64,000 bases of DNA from Notospermus geniculatus (GCA_002633025.1 NMRB01000503.1:223524-287523), one strand, 5' to 3'. Positions 27,014 to 38,489 are shown, counted from the first letter of the stretch. A program made the numbers and translations. The notes: generated from the sequence alone by a model not told the origin.

Positions 27014-28359
27014 TTCCCGCTGTGAAATGTTACTGGTTCTGATTCGTATGGTTTGTTTGTTTTTGTTAAAGAATGGATATAAAAGGAAGACAGTGTAAGG
27101 AAGGAATAGTCTTAATGTCCTGATCGGGTATTATCAATGCCTGGATGATATTGTTTACTAAACATGAGGTATAACGTAAGAACCAAACAACTAGGATATT
27201 AGAATATCATATCAAAACCATTGAGAAATGTCACCTTTTTCATGTATATACCAAATAAAACCACGTGACCATCTTTGACGCCTCGGAACTACGGTGGCTC
27301 CAAAAAGGACATGCAAGTTCCTTTTTATTATTGGATTTGGTTCTTCTTATCTACATGTAGTGAGTGATACCATACACGAGAATGGTTTGGAAACAATGCC
27401 TCGTGGGGAACATTGTTGTATTCCAACGGAGAACTGCAAAACGTATTTCTTCACTGAGCATCAAGGGAGATACTACAAAGCCCGGGTAAAACAGATCTCA
27501 ACACTCCTGTTCCGAAAGCTGCCGCGGGCACTAAAGGTGTTTGTTCAATGTTGTGTTCAGCGCTCTTTTTAAAGTGTCGACGTTTATGGCAATTTTCCTA
27601 TAGATTGTTCCTCATCAGTTTCATCTTTCCCTTCAAAGTACATACTCAACAGAAGAAGACAAATAACCCGTTGGGCGACATTTTTAAGAATTCTCTTAAA
27701 AAGCTTCACTGCTGTCAGAATATAGCTTTCTTCGGCAGTCCATCCAGGCTTCAAACGTTGCAATGGCTCGTTTGACATGAACTGTCTGGTATCAGGTGCT
27801 TTTCTCCAGCATATGACACGACTGACCTTTTAGCTTCACTTGACCTTCAGACAGACAGATCTATTGCGAACGTTAACAAGAATGTAAATACTTCCAAGGC
27901 AGGCGCTCAGCATTTCCTAGATCACGGTCAAATACAACACCTGCCTGTGTCTTCCGCTTTACGTTATGAATAATTACACGATTTGACTTCGCTTATGAGA
28001 AAAACTTCCCATCAAAGACGGTTGGTTTTTACTGAGTGAGGAGAATAACCACAGTGTGCTTCATTACCATTATTATGCGACATTCCTTGCTGGGCAAAGA
28101 TCGTTTCGAAATACAGACGATTCGTGAGATGCGAAGAGGCGATGAGGAAGATAATTTTTTAGATAATCCAAAACTTATTTGGCGTTAAGTCATCTTGGCA
28201 TCATCAAAGTAAACTCTAAGAAATAAAGGCCAAGGCATCAACTCAGCCCATGTGGCTGTATAAAGACCCGAAATTAATCAATTGGGTGAAGAAAAGACAT
28301 CGCAGGATTTGGTCTCAGCCCTCATTTCGTCAGTTTTCCTACAAGTACCACACCTCTAT

Positions 28360-28488
28360 AGGGTCGTATTCATAAAGCGGTTCTATCGTTAGAACCGTCT
28401 TAGGCCGGTTCCAGGTTCAGTGGTTGACGATATTTGGAACCGGCCTAAGATGGTTCTAACGATAGAACTGCTTTATGAATACGACCCT
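28360..28488. repeat. Foldback element with ~55-bp arms
   Basis: Termini agggtcgtattcataaagcg and complement; inner gaaccgtcttaggccggttc pairs with its complement. It lies about 200 bases upstream of the GPCR TM6 exon. Confidence 0.85.
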
Positions 28489-28496
28489 GTGTGTCA

Positions 28497-28683
28497 TTTC
28501 ATCTTATCATTCAGGTTATAAAGGTTTTCCTACCCAACCTCTATTCATTTGATTTTATCACTCAGGTTAACGCTTTTCTACCCAACCTTCATTGTATGTG
28601 TGTCACTTGATTTTATCATTTCAGTTATAAAGGCTTTTCTACCCAATCTCTATTCATTGTGCCATTTGATTTTATCATTTCAG
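28497..28683 (+). repeat. Tandem-duplicated 3' splice acceptor region (period ~59 bp)
   Basis: The unit atttcag|gttataaag followed by gcttttctacccaacctcta occurs about four times, with CAG ends at 28514, 28565, 28624 and 28683. Only the last leads into an open TM6 exon; the earlier ones run into stops. The copies are diverged in several places, so they are not simple assembly copies. Confidence 0.8.
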
Positions 28684-31600
28684 GTTATAAAGATGCTGAT
28701 AGTCGTGGTTGCCTTGTTTGCACTTTGTTGGTTACCTCTCCAAGCATATCACCTCTTAGCAGAAATCGACGTAAGGGTAAACCAGTAAGTACAGATTCAT
28801 CGACTGGAAATAAATTTTGGTTTACATTTAAAAAATACATGTACTTGTTTAATTGTGATTTTGATTCACAAATCACCCTTATGAAAATCTCCATTTTACC
28901 CTGGTAATTTCGCACGGTAAAGGACAGTTTACCATGGTATAAGTGGCTTTCACCATGGTAAACCTTCTTTTACCGTGCGAAATTACCATTCACTGTGGTA
29001 AAATGGAGAATATTTTTATAAGGGCAGACCTGACAGGTTAATAATATATTAATAGATACCAATAATCAGGAAAAAGACTTCTAGCTTATGCAGGAAATGC
29101 TTTGAGAATACATGTACGTTTTTTCCTTGAAACTATTGAAAGATTATGAGACTGTACGACTGCAGAGGTTGACACACATATGACCGCGGGGTACGTCTAA
29201 ATGCGACACCGCGAACACACACCGCAGTATTAATAGATTCAAAGCAAACATGGTGTCCAGAAGGTAGGCTAATCTTAGCAGCCAAGGCATTCGTTTCCAA
29301 TAAGTCTGATATTTATCAAAGAAATTGTACTGAAATGGAAAGAAAAGGTTCACAATACAGCGACAGTGAGTCTGTTTCTTATCACAGAAAGCTGATTAAA
29401 ANAATCAAGTAAGTGCTATTACTCAGGAACGGCTTGACGCAGAGTGCTCAAATTTGATATTTACCTCCATCTAGATGACCTTTACATGCATGTCAAATTT
29501 CGGCCTGATTTGACTTCAAACATGGCCACCAGGTGGCGTCACCCAAAAATCATCAAAGTGCTGTAACTCAGGAACGACTTGACGTAAAGCACTCCAATGT
29601 GCTATGTGGCCCCCTGCAGATGACCTTTATGTCCATGTGAAGTTTCGGCCCGATCGGACATCCAATATGGCCGCCAGGTGGCGTGACCCGAAAATCATCA
29701 AAGTGCTGTAACTCAGGAACGACTTGACCCAAAGCGCTCCAATGTGCTATGTGGTCCCCTGCAGATGACCTTTATGTGCATGTGAAGTTCCAGCCCGATC
29801 GGACATCCAATATGGCCGCCAGGTGGCATAGCCCAAAAATCTTCAGTCTTTTCTGGGAATGACTTGACCCAGATTGCTCATAACTGATATGTACCTCCCT
29901 CTGTCATTAGACTATTATGTCCAACCCAGTGAGCACATGGTCCATGGACCATTTCATTAACATTCCATCGAAACGATATCTTGGATTTTCACGAACACTG
30001 TGCATGGCTGATTGCATCGCCGTGCTTTTCGTTGCCCTCCTTGACGAATGCTACAGTCGTGACACAACTTTATCGAAATTGAATGTTCCACCCGTTATGG
30101 AACGAAATCCGAAGCCAAGTTCAAACGGGTCTGTCATTACTCTTCTCCCAATGTAATCAATATACCATTTATCTTTTCCTTTTCATTTCAGATACAGATA
30201 CATCAATATCATATGGTTCTGTTCCAATTGGTTAGCCATGAGTAATTCGTGCTACAACCCGTTCATTTATGGATTGTTGAGTGTAAGTAGCGATGTAATG
30301 GGAAGGTTGATGAGGGATTTCCGTTTGGGGATAGTGATTTAGGTAACTGCGGGTCACATCGAATATAGAGAAATCATGGATGACTTGCTCTTCTCATAAA
30401 TCATAGTTCGCCATCAATTGTACTGCAGAGGTCGTCGCGGGTGAAGTATCAATGAATATTTCAATGTGAAAACAAGAACATACATTTATCTGCTTTTCTC
30501 ATTAGTCAAGGATATCACTCACATAGTACCAATTACACTCTCTCTGATTATAAGCTTCATTGAAGGAATATAAATCGCGCTGCTGTACTAGGACTGCGGA
30601 ATAATAGGGAGTTTTCGCAAAGCCCCCGAAACGCCAACGCGAACGTCTATCCTTTTGTTCGGTGCTCTTTTCGTGGCATCGAACAATGGGTTTGGCGTTC
30701 GCGTTGGCGTTTCGGGGGCTTTGCGAAAACTCCCTATTAATGAACAGACAACTCGTACAGTGAGGGAGCGCTATTCACCTCCGCTATCAGGATTGTACGG
30801 GTGGCGCACAAGAGCCGTCACGCACGCCATGATTAAAGTGACCCGAGAGGCAGCCTTGCTATTGGTACTAACAGTGCTGCCACTACACTACAGGTGGCGC
30901 TAGTAACCTTGAACTCATGAACTGTGCATCAAATGTTGACATTGATGAAATTTTACTTCAAAAATGATGCCCTTGTTGGATCCTCATGCCAACAATTGTG
31001 TGTTAGTATCAATATGCACTAAAAAGCTGCCCTAGAGGCCCTTTAAGTGCTACGTCGTGTGGTGGCAGACAAATTCCCGAAAGGTATCACACTGTTTGCC
31101 ACTAAGGGTAATTTCACTATCGCTTCCACTTGTCGACCAGTCACCCCAATCACTCGCCTCACATTGCCATATAAGCTAATATTACCCGGATGTCATACCA
31201 CCATAGAAATGACCAAACAACGCTGCTTTTGATAGGGCAGCAATCTTCGACCATCAAGAGTCGATCACCAACACCGCGCGAGGAATCTCCCTATTAATTA
31301 ATAATGCCTGCTACATGGACAAGAAGACGAGTTCCTTATTTCCAGTCCATCATAAACCAATTTTGTCTGGTCTTCTTATTGGCTGAGGAGTTTGCTCTAG
31401 TCGGATCATGATTAGTCCGCGCAGGTGGGCCATCTTATTTCATACGGCGCTTGGACACCTCGCTTCCTGCCACTCAACAGCAACAACTTCAGCAAAAATT
31501 CCCCCTTGATCGAATCGCTTGGTCTTGATTGACATTCGAGCATTCGCTGATTGAACTGTTTGCCGTTATGTGATATTCACTCGCCACTCACTGCTGCTGG

Positions 31601-33082
31601 AAATTAATAATAGCGGCGAGCGAATCTCCTTTGGCCGAAGTAATAGTAAAAAAACTGGAAACATGTCGATGCTCAGAGGCCGAGTGTCACGATTTCGTCG
31701 CTGCTTGTCATTTCTACACAGTAGCCTAACTCGTCTTCTGCCGTTAGCGACTTCTTTAAATTGGACATGAAAGTGAATTTTTGAGCCGTTGAGAGCAAAA
31801 ATGGAGCATAACTTGCGGACGTTGTAGGCAGCGCCTTTTGGTACATCAGAAACTTGCTGAAGGAAGCAGTAAACAGATACAGTAGCGTCGGCTTGAGACT
31901 TTGTATTATGACTAAATGCTTAATCGCCCCCCCCCNNNNNNNNNNNNNNNNNNNNNNNNNNNNNNNNNNNNNNNNNNNNNNNNNNNNNNNNNNNNNNNNN
32001 NNNNNNNNNNNNNCCCCCCCCCCCAAAGGTTGCTATCGACGACCCTGCTTACCTACACGAACCAAAGATCATTGAAATCACAGAGTTTTCGCAAAGCCCC
32101 CGAAACGCCAACGCGAACGCCAATCCCATTGTTCGATGCCACGAAGAGAGCAGCGAACAATAGATTAGACGTTCGCGTCGGCGTTTCGGGGGCTTTGCGA
32201 AAACTCCCTATTGTTTCGAAGGACACGCGGATTAACGATTTTATTTTACGCTCAGGGACGAAACTTGTTATTATCTTCTTTCTGCACCATACAGAGACAA
32301 TTGTCTTGCACCGAGTAGCCTGGCTTCTGACTCGTTCGTTAAATGGTTATTTTTTTTCGTTAATGGTTGTTACCACAACGAGCTGTTTTCCGATATGCTG
32401 CGGCTATCAGTTTGCCATGTAAAGTGCAGGAACGATGTTTCTCAAAGCTTTTAGTAACTAACACCGTTTCCTAGTTGTATGGAATTACACAACTTCGGTA
32501 TCCGATAGTTGAGGCACACCCAGAAGAAACAACATTTGATACCTCCATCAAGAATCCCATTTCTGCGTAACCTTTGGTTATGAATTGAATTTGGTTTTGA
32601 ATATGGTTTACATTACTGCTCCTCCCAAGTATTAAAAAACTTGAATAACCACATGAACAATTAATTCCTATTAGAATGCCAAGAATTTCTGATGTAAACA
32701 CAAACTTCCCATCATGAACAACTACGTGCAATATGGGAGGCCAGATTATTTGATCAGATAAACTTGAACTTTCCATTTCAGTTTGGACATGTTAGGATAA
32801 CAGTTTCCTTTCAAAATTTGATAATGCAGACTTATAAGATGGTTATATTTGAATGCTTTTTTTCAGGAAAAGTACAAACGTGCATTCCGTCAGCTTTTTG
32901 CCCAGTGCTTCTGCCATCCCTGCTTCGGCGAAAAAAGTTGCGACTCGGATGAGAACAACCGCAAGTCCACCTCCAGTCATACGACATGTAGCGAATCAAC
33001 CATTAGAATAGGAGTGAACAGTAACAGATATAGACGCTACATGAAAGTGACTATACAGGACGAAGAGTCAAGCTATGTATGA
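28684..33082 (+). CDS. Class A neuropeptide-type GPCR, 3' exons (TM6, TM7, C-tail)
   Basis: Three exons join in phase. 28684-28784 encodes TM6 (KMLIVVVALFALCWLPLQ, with the CWxP toggle) and extracellular loop 3. 30192-30282 encodes TM7 (YINIIWFCSNWLAMSNSC, then YNPFIYGLLS, the NPxxY motif as NPFIY). 32867-33082 encodes helix 8 (EKYKRAFRQLF), a Cys-rich patch likely to be palmitoylated (CFCHPC), a Ser/Thr-rich tail and the stop. The WLAMSNSCYNP signature is typical of NPY/RYamide/luqin/tachykinin-like peptide receptors. Gq or Gi coupling in the plasma membrane is family knowledge. Donors and acceptors are canonical (GTAAGT twice). Exons for TM1-TM5 were not found upstream, so the gene is incomplete here. 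A good poly(A) signal lies at 33677-33682. Confidence 0.85.
28876..29023. repeat. Foldback element with ~65-bp arms, in GPCR intron
   Basis: Termini cccttatgaaaatctccatt and complement; inner caccatggtaaacc and atttcgcacggtaaa words pair. It lies about 90 bases downstream of the TM6 exon donor. Confidence 0.85.
29411..29909. repeat. Tandem repeat, period 145 bp, 3.4 copies
   Basis: Units start aagtgctgtaactcaggaac at 29411, 29556 and 29701, with a partial fourth from about 29846. Each carries gatgacctttatg, gatcggacatccaa and tatggccgccaggtggc. Copies 2 and 3 are closest; copies 1 and 4 are diverged. A single N (29402) precedes the array. It lies in the GPCR intron between TM6 and TM7. Confidence 0.9.
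30605..30736. repeat. TAGGGAGTTTTCGCAA foldback element, full copy
   Basis: It is complete, from TAGGGAGTTTTCGCAAAGC to its complement GCTTTGCGAAAACTCCCTA, with about 50-base arms and an internal gttcggtgctcttttcgtgg loop. It is flanked by TA-rich sequence and lies in the GPCR intron before the last exon. Confidence 0.9.
31927..32024. other. N gap (31936-32013) inside a C homopolymer
   Basis: Nine C precede and eleven C follow a 78-base N run. The gap most likely reflects sequencing failure in a poly-C/poly-G tract, so its real length is unknown. Confidence 0.9.
32082..32210. repeat. TAGGGAGTTTTCGCAA foldback element, left tip lost
   Basis: The left arm starts at agagttttcgcaaagccccc without TAGGG. 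The right arm is complete to CTCCCTA. The loop carries cgatgccacgaagagagcag in the orientation opposite to the 30.6-kb copy. Confidence 0.85.
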
Positions 33083-33317
33083 TATTCCTTCCGAGTTCGA
33101 CTCTTATAGTTTGGCAGTGGCCATGATTCTTAGAAAATATGGAGTCGACAGACAGCGCAGTTCCACCCGATTGGTTTGTTCTCATGCCGCTGCAACATGT
33201 ATATACTCAAGACTCATTTATACAAGGACAGAACCAGGTATTTAGGCCTCGTCCCTCACATGTTATATTACAGAAAATTGATCGATGAGGATTAGTCAAA
33301 GATGGCGCCCCATCACT

Positions 33318-33428
33318 GGGCCCATGTTCCCGAAGCCGTCGTTAGGTTAACGATGTCGTTAAAAATGGAAAAATACATTAGCGTAACGACATCGTTAACC
33401 TTACGACGGCTTCGGGAACATGGGTCCC
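33318..33428. repeat. Foldback element with ~45-bp arms
   Basis: Termini gggcccatgttcccgaagcc and complement; inner cgttaggttaacgatgtcgt pairs with cgacatcgttaacc. The loop is about 20 bases. It lies in the 3' flank of the GPCR. Confidence 0.85.
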
Positions 33429-33676
33429 GCCCGAGTAGTAAAAGACTACTTTTCTGGTGAAATAGCCTTTGTTGCACAAATGAATCTATAACTAGGTACA
33501 AGAGGTGATTTCAAAGTTGGTATTTAAAAGGCCGCGTACATTTTGTAAACTGTAAATCAGCAATCAAGAAATCGCTTGTAGTATCTCTGCCCGGAATATT
33601 TGAAATAGGCCTACCTCATGACTACTCACGTTGAAACTACATGCAGGGGTAAGTCGATTTCGTTCGTTTATTTATC

Positions 33677-33682
33677 AATAAA
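33677..33682 (+). terminator. Candidate poly(A) signal of the 28.7-33.1 kb GPCR
   Basis: AATAAA about 595 bases after the GPCR stop codon, within tttatcaataaagg. It is the first clear canonical hexamer noted downstream on this strand. Confidence 0.4.
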
Positions 33683-34145
33683 GGATGGACCTGTGCCTTT
33701 GTAAAATCTCCAAAATGAATATTGAGTCAAGAGCGGTCTCAGCCCCATCTTGGATATCACGTCCTACCGTCACTTTGCCTTCCGATTATCCTCGAGCGAA
33801 ACGAAGGCCGAAGGCGTGGCGATATGAACCCATGGTTCAAGATGTGAACCTAAACTTGGCTCATCTACCGGTATGGTATGATTTTAAGAAGTCTAATTTT
33901 GATTTTGAATTATACACATGTACTAGGTATAGTAAAATGGTGCGTATTTGTTGGAATTAATAAAACAAGTCCATTGTACATTGTGCATGGCCTGGAAACA
34001 GATGCAAGCGCTCTGAAATAAATGTTGAACCGTGTGGTTTTAGTGTTGTCGGTGACAATTGTATGAAACGTTTGTTATTGCTTTGTGAGGAACCTGCAGA
34101 TCTGCGCTACGTGGAGGCGCTGTGAGCGGGGTACCTGCTTGACAA

Positions 34146-34523
34146 TAGGGAGTTTTCGCAAAGCCCCCGAAACGCCAAACCCGTTGTTCGATGCCACGAA
34201 GAGAGCACCGAACAAAAGGATAGACGTTCGCGTTGGCGTTTCGGGGGCTTTGCGAAAACTCCCTATTATAGTTTCCGCAAAGTCCCCGAAACGCCAAAGC
34301 GAACGTCTATCCTTTTGTGGGGTGCTCTCTTCGTGGCATCGAACAATGGGTTTGGCGTTCGCGTTGGCGTTTCCGGGGCTATGAGAAAACTCCCTATTAG
34401 TTTCCGCAGTCCCCGAAACGTCAACGCGAACGTCTATCCTTTTGTTCGGTGCTCTCTTCGTGGCATCGAACAATGGGTTTGGCGTTCGCGTTGGCGTTTC
34501 GGGGGCTTTGCGAAAACTCCCTA
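34146..34523. repeat. Tandem cluster of three TAGGGAG foldback elements
   Basis: Copy A 34146-34265 is complete at both tips. Copy B (34266-34396) and copy C (34398-34523) follow directly, each starting TAGTTTCCGCA instead of TAGGGAGTTTTCGCA and ending in CTCCCTA. Copies B and C share the same altered left tip, and the loop of A is inverted relative to B and C. They touch end to end with only TA-like junctions. Confidence 0.85.
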
Positions 34524-35319
34524 TTGATTTACTCCGGTTTACGAGTCTGGTACGTACTACCACCACACGCAGCGCTGCCGGGATAAAAACATTGCGATTT
34601 CTCATTTTCTTTAAGGATGCTATATTTTTCATTATTTACAACGATATTAAACGTGAACTACAAAAGCAAATGCTAAAGGGGATTCATCGATCGCCACCAC
34701 GTAAGATTAGTGTATAGTGTCAATAATCTTACTGTGGCTTACTTTTTGTATACCTGGATGCTGTCGAGTTTACTTTCCAACTCTGCTATGCATTACACAG
34801 TGAGCACTTTCCATTTTAGCGTCCGCTCCGCCTTTTTTTGATGGCAGGCCGAAAGGACGAAACAGTAGCCTACGTTAACAGGCTAATTTGGTGTTTGTCT
34901 CCTTGTACCCTTTATTTCCCGTATTAAGCGTGGCTATATGGAAGTGTCCTCGATAGTTTGTCCGGCGACGGGACCTCTGATGATAAAGTGCTCTCTGTAT
35001 GCATTTTAACCTTGACTCATTGATATAATGAATAAATTTATGGATCATTTTCTAAACATTTCTTCATGTTGTTTCTTTCATTAAAAATATGCGCCGCCTA
35101 TGATGAAGTGACTACACTGATGAGCTAGCCAAAAGCACTGAGTCACAGTAATCTGGGAAAGTTACCCTCTCTTTATAATGTCACAGTGCGTGGTTCAACC
35201 CTATAACCGCACTGCTGCAGTCCTCCCCTGCACCGTCGATGTCATGAGACGTCCAGAGAGGGGCACTCCCCATTCCTGTGTACCACTGTGTGCAACAGTC
35301 AGAAAGAGTGGAACCAACA

Positions 35320-35775
35320 CACTGGGAAACAGACTCACTGTTTCTCTGTGTGTCGCTCATTGTCCAGTCGCGGCTTTTCCGTCAATCTATTGTAATGTCA
35401 CACTGGCACACGGACCTGACTGAAAAACGACCTGGCACAACGGATTCTACTACAAGTGTAACAATACCTCATGCACAGTTAGGCATATAGTAGACTCTTT
35501 GACCTGTTGTGATAGAATCTAATGCCCCCGCCCTCCTGATATCCCCCTGCATTAAGGGTCTTGGTCTCTCCAGACTCCAATTCAATGGTGGCGCGTAATC
35601 CGTAATTGTAATTATTGTTGGGTGACATCACATATCGGGGGACATTAGATTCTTTTACACAGGTGTAACGTTTTTCAGTGTGGCCCGTGTGCAGCTACAA
35701 TAGATTGACGGAATAAGCGCCACTTGACAATGAGCGACAGACAGAGAAACAGTGAGTGGTGTTTCACAGTGTGTT
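35320..35775. repeat. Large inverted-repeat element (~85-bp arms)
   Basis: The left arm contains gtttctctgtgtgtcgctca, cgtcaatctattgta and cacacgg. The right arm (35685-35772) contains the complements in reverse order. Weaker pairing extends inward (actgaaaaacg with cgtttttcagt). It resembles a diverged DNA transposon remnant, and a fragment related to the left arm lies near 49.1 kb. Confidence 0.7.
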
Positions 35776-36168
35776 CCAAACAATGGGAGTCGCACAGAAA
35801 AATGGCCACACTGAAAAACGTGACACCGGGAAGACGGTATAAACGAGCCAAGGCCTATAGGCCTACAAAGTGTATGTCGGCCTACATGCAGAAAATAACG
35901 GCCAAATACATGTAGGCCTACTAGGCCTATTTATTCTACACCTGTTCCACTGACACGTTGTTATTAGCACCCACGTTGATAACACCATGTGTTGTCAGTC
36001 GCATTGTCAGTCGCACCAGCATTTTTTTCGCAACATTCGTTGAGTGTTGTTCGTATTCTGAACATGACAACGGCGTTGGAGCAGACAAAACGACTGAAAA
36101 CGTGGACCGAAAACCCAGGAGTGTCAGAACGAGAGTGAACCTTCAACCACAGGAATTTTCCAGAAAAG

Positions 36169-38288
36169 ATGTCGAAGCCACATGTTTGTTTGTGGGCCCA
36201 TCCCAGGTCTTTCTCCAACGCCTTCTTCCGCTCTATGATGACAGTGCAGGGGATTAAGGTATGAACTTCAGGACGTAGTTACATGTACATGTAGGCCTAC
36301 ATAGGCCTTTTCTCTTCCTATCATGGGCACTGTCATTTCTACCGCAGAATTAATTCTCTGCGAATTCTGCACAAAAATAAAGAAAACCCTTTTTTCTAAT
36401 CTTCATTCCTACCCCCCACTTTTTCGAATAAACTTCACCAATTGCCTGTCCCACAGGTCCTTCGAGCATTATACGGCCGGTCATATTTTTTGAGTAGTGA
36501 TAGACTCAGCCCATTATTCAGTTCCTTTCCTGACATTGATGGCGCTACATTCAAGGAACAGAGGCAACGACTGGAAAACGTGGATACTGAATACCCAGGT
36601 TGGTGATCATCACTGCTACCTTAAAATGGGAAAAGGCAGCATCTCTATTCTAGAGAAAATATCACCCGGTATATCCAAGTTCGACCATAAATTTATAAGG
36701 GGAGCTACCAAAAATTTACGTTCTACCAAAATTTTGAAGGCTCGCTTATGAATTTTTGGTTTACTCAAGAGGTACTTGTAGGGCCTACGCATTACTGCAT
36801 GGAGCTATTTCTGCCACCCAGCAAATTTTTCACCTCCTGTCGCTGGGTTTTCATGTTTAGGCCACACTTTTTTTATTCTTTGGTTTACGGGCCCGCCGAC
36901 GTGGCAAAATGCCATTCCGAAAAAAAAATAAAATTGGGAAAATCAGTTTCTTTTATTGCCTCCGAACTTCAAATGAGGTCTTCTAAGAAAAAAACAAATA
37001 AATGGAGTTGTTTTTATTCCCGCCGACCTTGATTTCAGCTGTCACGACTGCTAAAATAAATAAAACCAACTGACGTACGCCTATTTCCTGGCAGCGAGGA
37101 CGGAGAGAAGCAGAAAAGAGGCATTTGTCAAGAATTTTTGGTTTTTTATTTCCTCCGAGTTGTCTTACTTGTCATTCAAAAGGTGAAAATGAAAAAAACT
37201 GAACTGAACCAGTTTTTTTTTTATTTTTATTCCGTCCTCCGTACCTGGGCTCAAAATCTTTGTGCCCATAAACCAAAGAATATAATAACCGTGGCCTTAA
37301 AATGCACAGGGATCAGCTCTCAGTGAAGAAAATGGATGTCGTGATTTGTAGTGCTACATGTATAAAGTCTGTCTTTTTCAGAGGCATCTTGCATTTTCTA
37401 TAGGGAACATGCACGCGTATTGCGTGGTAAGTTCGACACGATGGAGTTTATTCCAAAAGGCTATACGCATGTATTCTTAGTACGTGATCCAAGGGAGTCC
37501 GTCCCATCCTTGTACGACATAGCAGTGAAGAATTTTCAGGGAGATAAACGTAAGTATACACAACGTACTTGATACCCGAACCGTGCATCAGAAAAGCTGG
37601 CATCCATCGAACGAGTTCTAAGAATTATTTCCTTGTTTTATAGTGGTTTTACAAATGACCGAACTAGGCTTTGAGGAACTATGGCAACTCTACTGCCTCC
37701 TGAAGGAAAACGTGGCTGCGGACAAGTTAATGCCGGTCATTGATGCAAACGATTTTGTAGAACAGCCAGGTAAGATATAATCATGTTTACAGAACGCTTG
37801 CTGCTAAGTGAGCCCGCCCCCCAAAGACCACTGGCAGTAAAAGTCAAGCTATCAACAGCGACGTGTGTTCACAAGTGCCAAGACAATAAACAGCCACAAA
37901 ACTAGAGTTAAAAGGTTCTCGCAAGTGTGCGAAGGGATGTAAGCAGGTAACGCGTTGTTCAGTTTTTCACGAAATATACGTGTACATTTCAGAGGTCATC
38001 CTTCAAGCATTCTGCCGCCATACTGGGATACCATACAGCCACAAAATGGTCGAGTGGGGAGATCACGTTCCAGACGAGAATAATCTTTCCGAGTTAACAC
38101 ATCCGGAAGCGTTCGGTACCTACCTCGACGACGTTATGAGATCTACTGGTATAAAGCATACATTTCGTACCATTAGAAACCCAAACGACTATCCTGGCCT
38201 GGTCAGAGAGGAAATTAACAAAGCCATGCCGTACTTTGAGAAGCTGCATTCATTGAGATACGTACCAAAAACAACCAATCAAAGCTAA
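36169..38288 (+). CDS. P-loop sulfotransferase, complete, 5 exons, 273 aa
   Basis: Exons 36169-36258, 36457-36598, 37382-37549, 37644-37769 and 37993-38288 join in phase, all with GT-AG borders, giving 822 bases including TAA. Residues 9-21 (WAHPRSFSNAFFR) form the 5'-phosphosulfate-binding loop near the N terminus. Residues 108-122 (VFLVRDPRESVPSLY) form the 3'-phosphate-binding motif with the conserved Arg and Ser. This is the PAPS-dependent sulfotransferase fold, close to the short soluble sulfotransferases often misnamed as aminotransferase-like proteins in invertebrate genomes. There is no signal peptide or membrane anchor, so it should be cytosolic; the substrate cannot be inferred. The start ATG was chosen because it lies just before the P-loop and exon 1 ends in a good donor (AAG|GTATGA). 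It is convergent with the antiporter gene, with 372 bases between stops. Confidence 0.9.
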
Positions 38289-38483
38289 ATTCTTTGACGT
38301 CAGATGACAGACCCGGGAAGACAGACTGGAAAGTAGAACATCATAACGCCATAGAATGTAGCACCTCCTCTTCCCCTTGTGGGGAAAGGGGGAAAACCTG
38401 ACCCGAGTCAGATTGGCTTCATGACACAGAGAAATTGGTACGGATTTTTAAAACTGTAACTCTGTTGCTTCATTCATATCAGT

Positions 38484-38489
38484 TTTATT
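38484..38489 (-). terminator. Candidate poly(A) signal of the NHA antiporter gene
   Basis: TTTATT on the + strand (AATAAA on the gene strand) about 170 bases beyond the antiporter stop codon, placing the 3' end inside the short convergent interval with the sulfotransferase. Confidence 0.5.

Larger units (their letters stand above)
7114..28359. other. 21-kb stretch with no supportable gene
   Basis: Open frames here are short, usually overlap frames on the other strand, and show no recognised domain or convincing splice context. The stretch holds isolated N bases (8003, 14535), a C13 run (10580-10592), a TACATGTA-rich patch (9218-9248) and the repeats listed separately. It should contain the missing 5' exons of the GPCR at 28.7 kb if that gene is intact, but I could not find them. 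Confidence 0.6.
33083..36168. other. Intergenic stretch between GPCR and sulfotransferase
   Basis: Apart from the 3' flank of the GPCR and the repeats listed separately, no gene is visible. The long frames around 34.1-34.6 kb on both strands are produced by foldback copies, whose arms happen to be free of stops. Confidence 0.6.

Noticed and set aside
34085-34632. Open frames of 70-185 codons on both strands
   Set aside because: They run through the arms of TAGGGAG foldback copies; the same peptide words appear at every copy, so they are by-products of a non-coding repeat.
36066-36119. Sequence resembling the second sulfotransferase exon (cgactgaaaacgtgga...)
   Set aside because: It matches the genuine exon at 36564-36598 only over a short stretch and lacks a GT donor in the matching place; the five-exon model is already complete and in phase.
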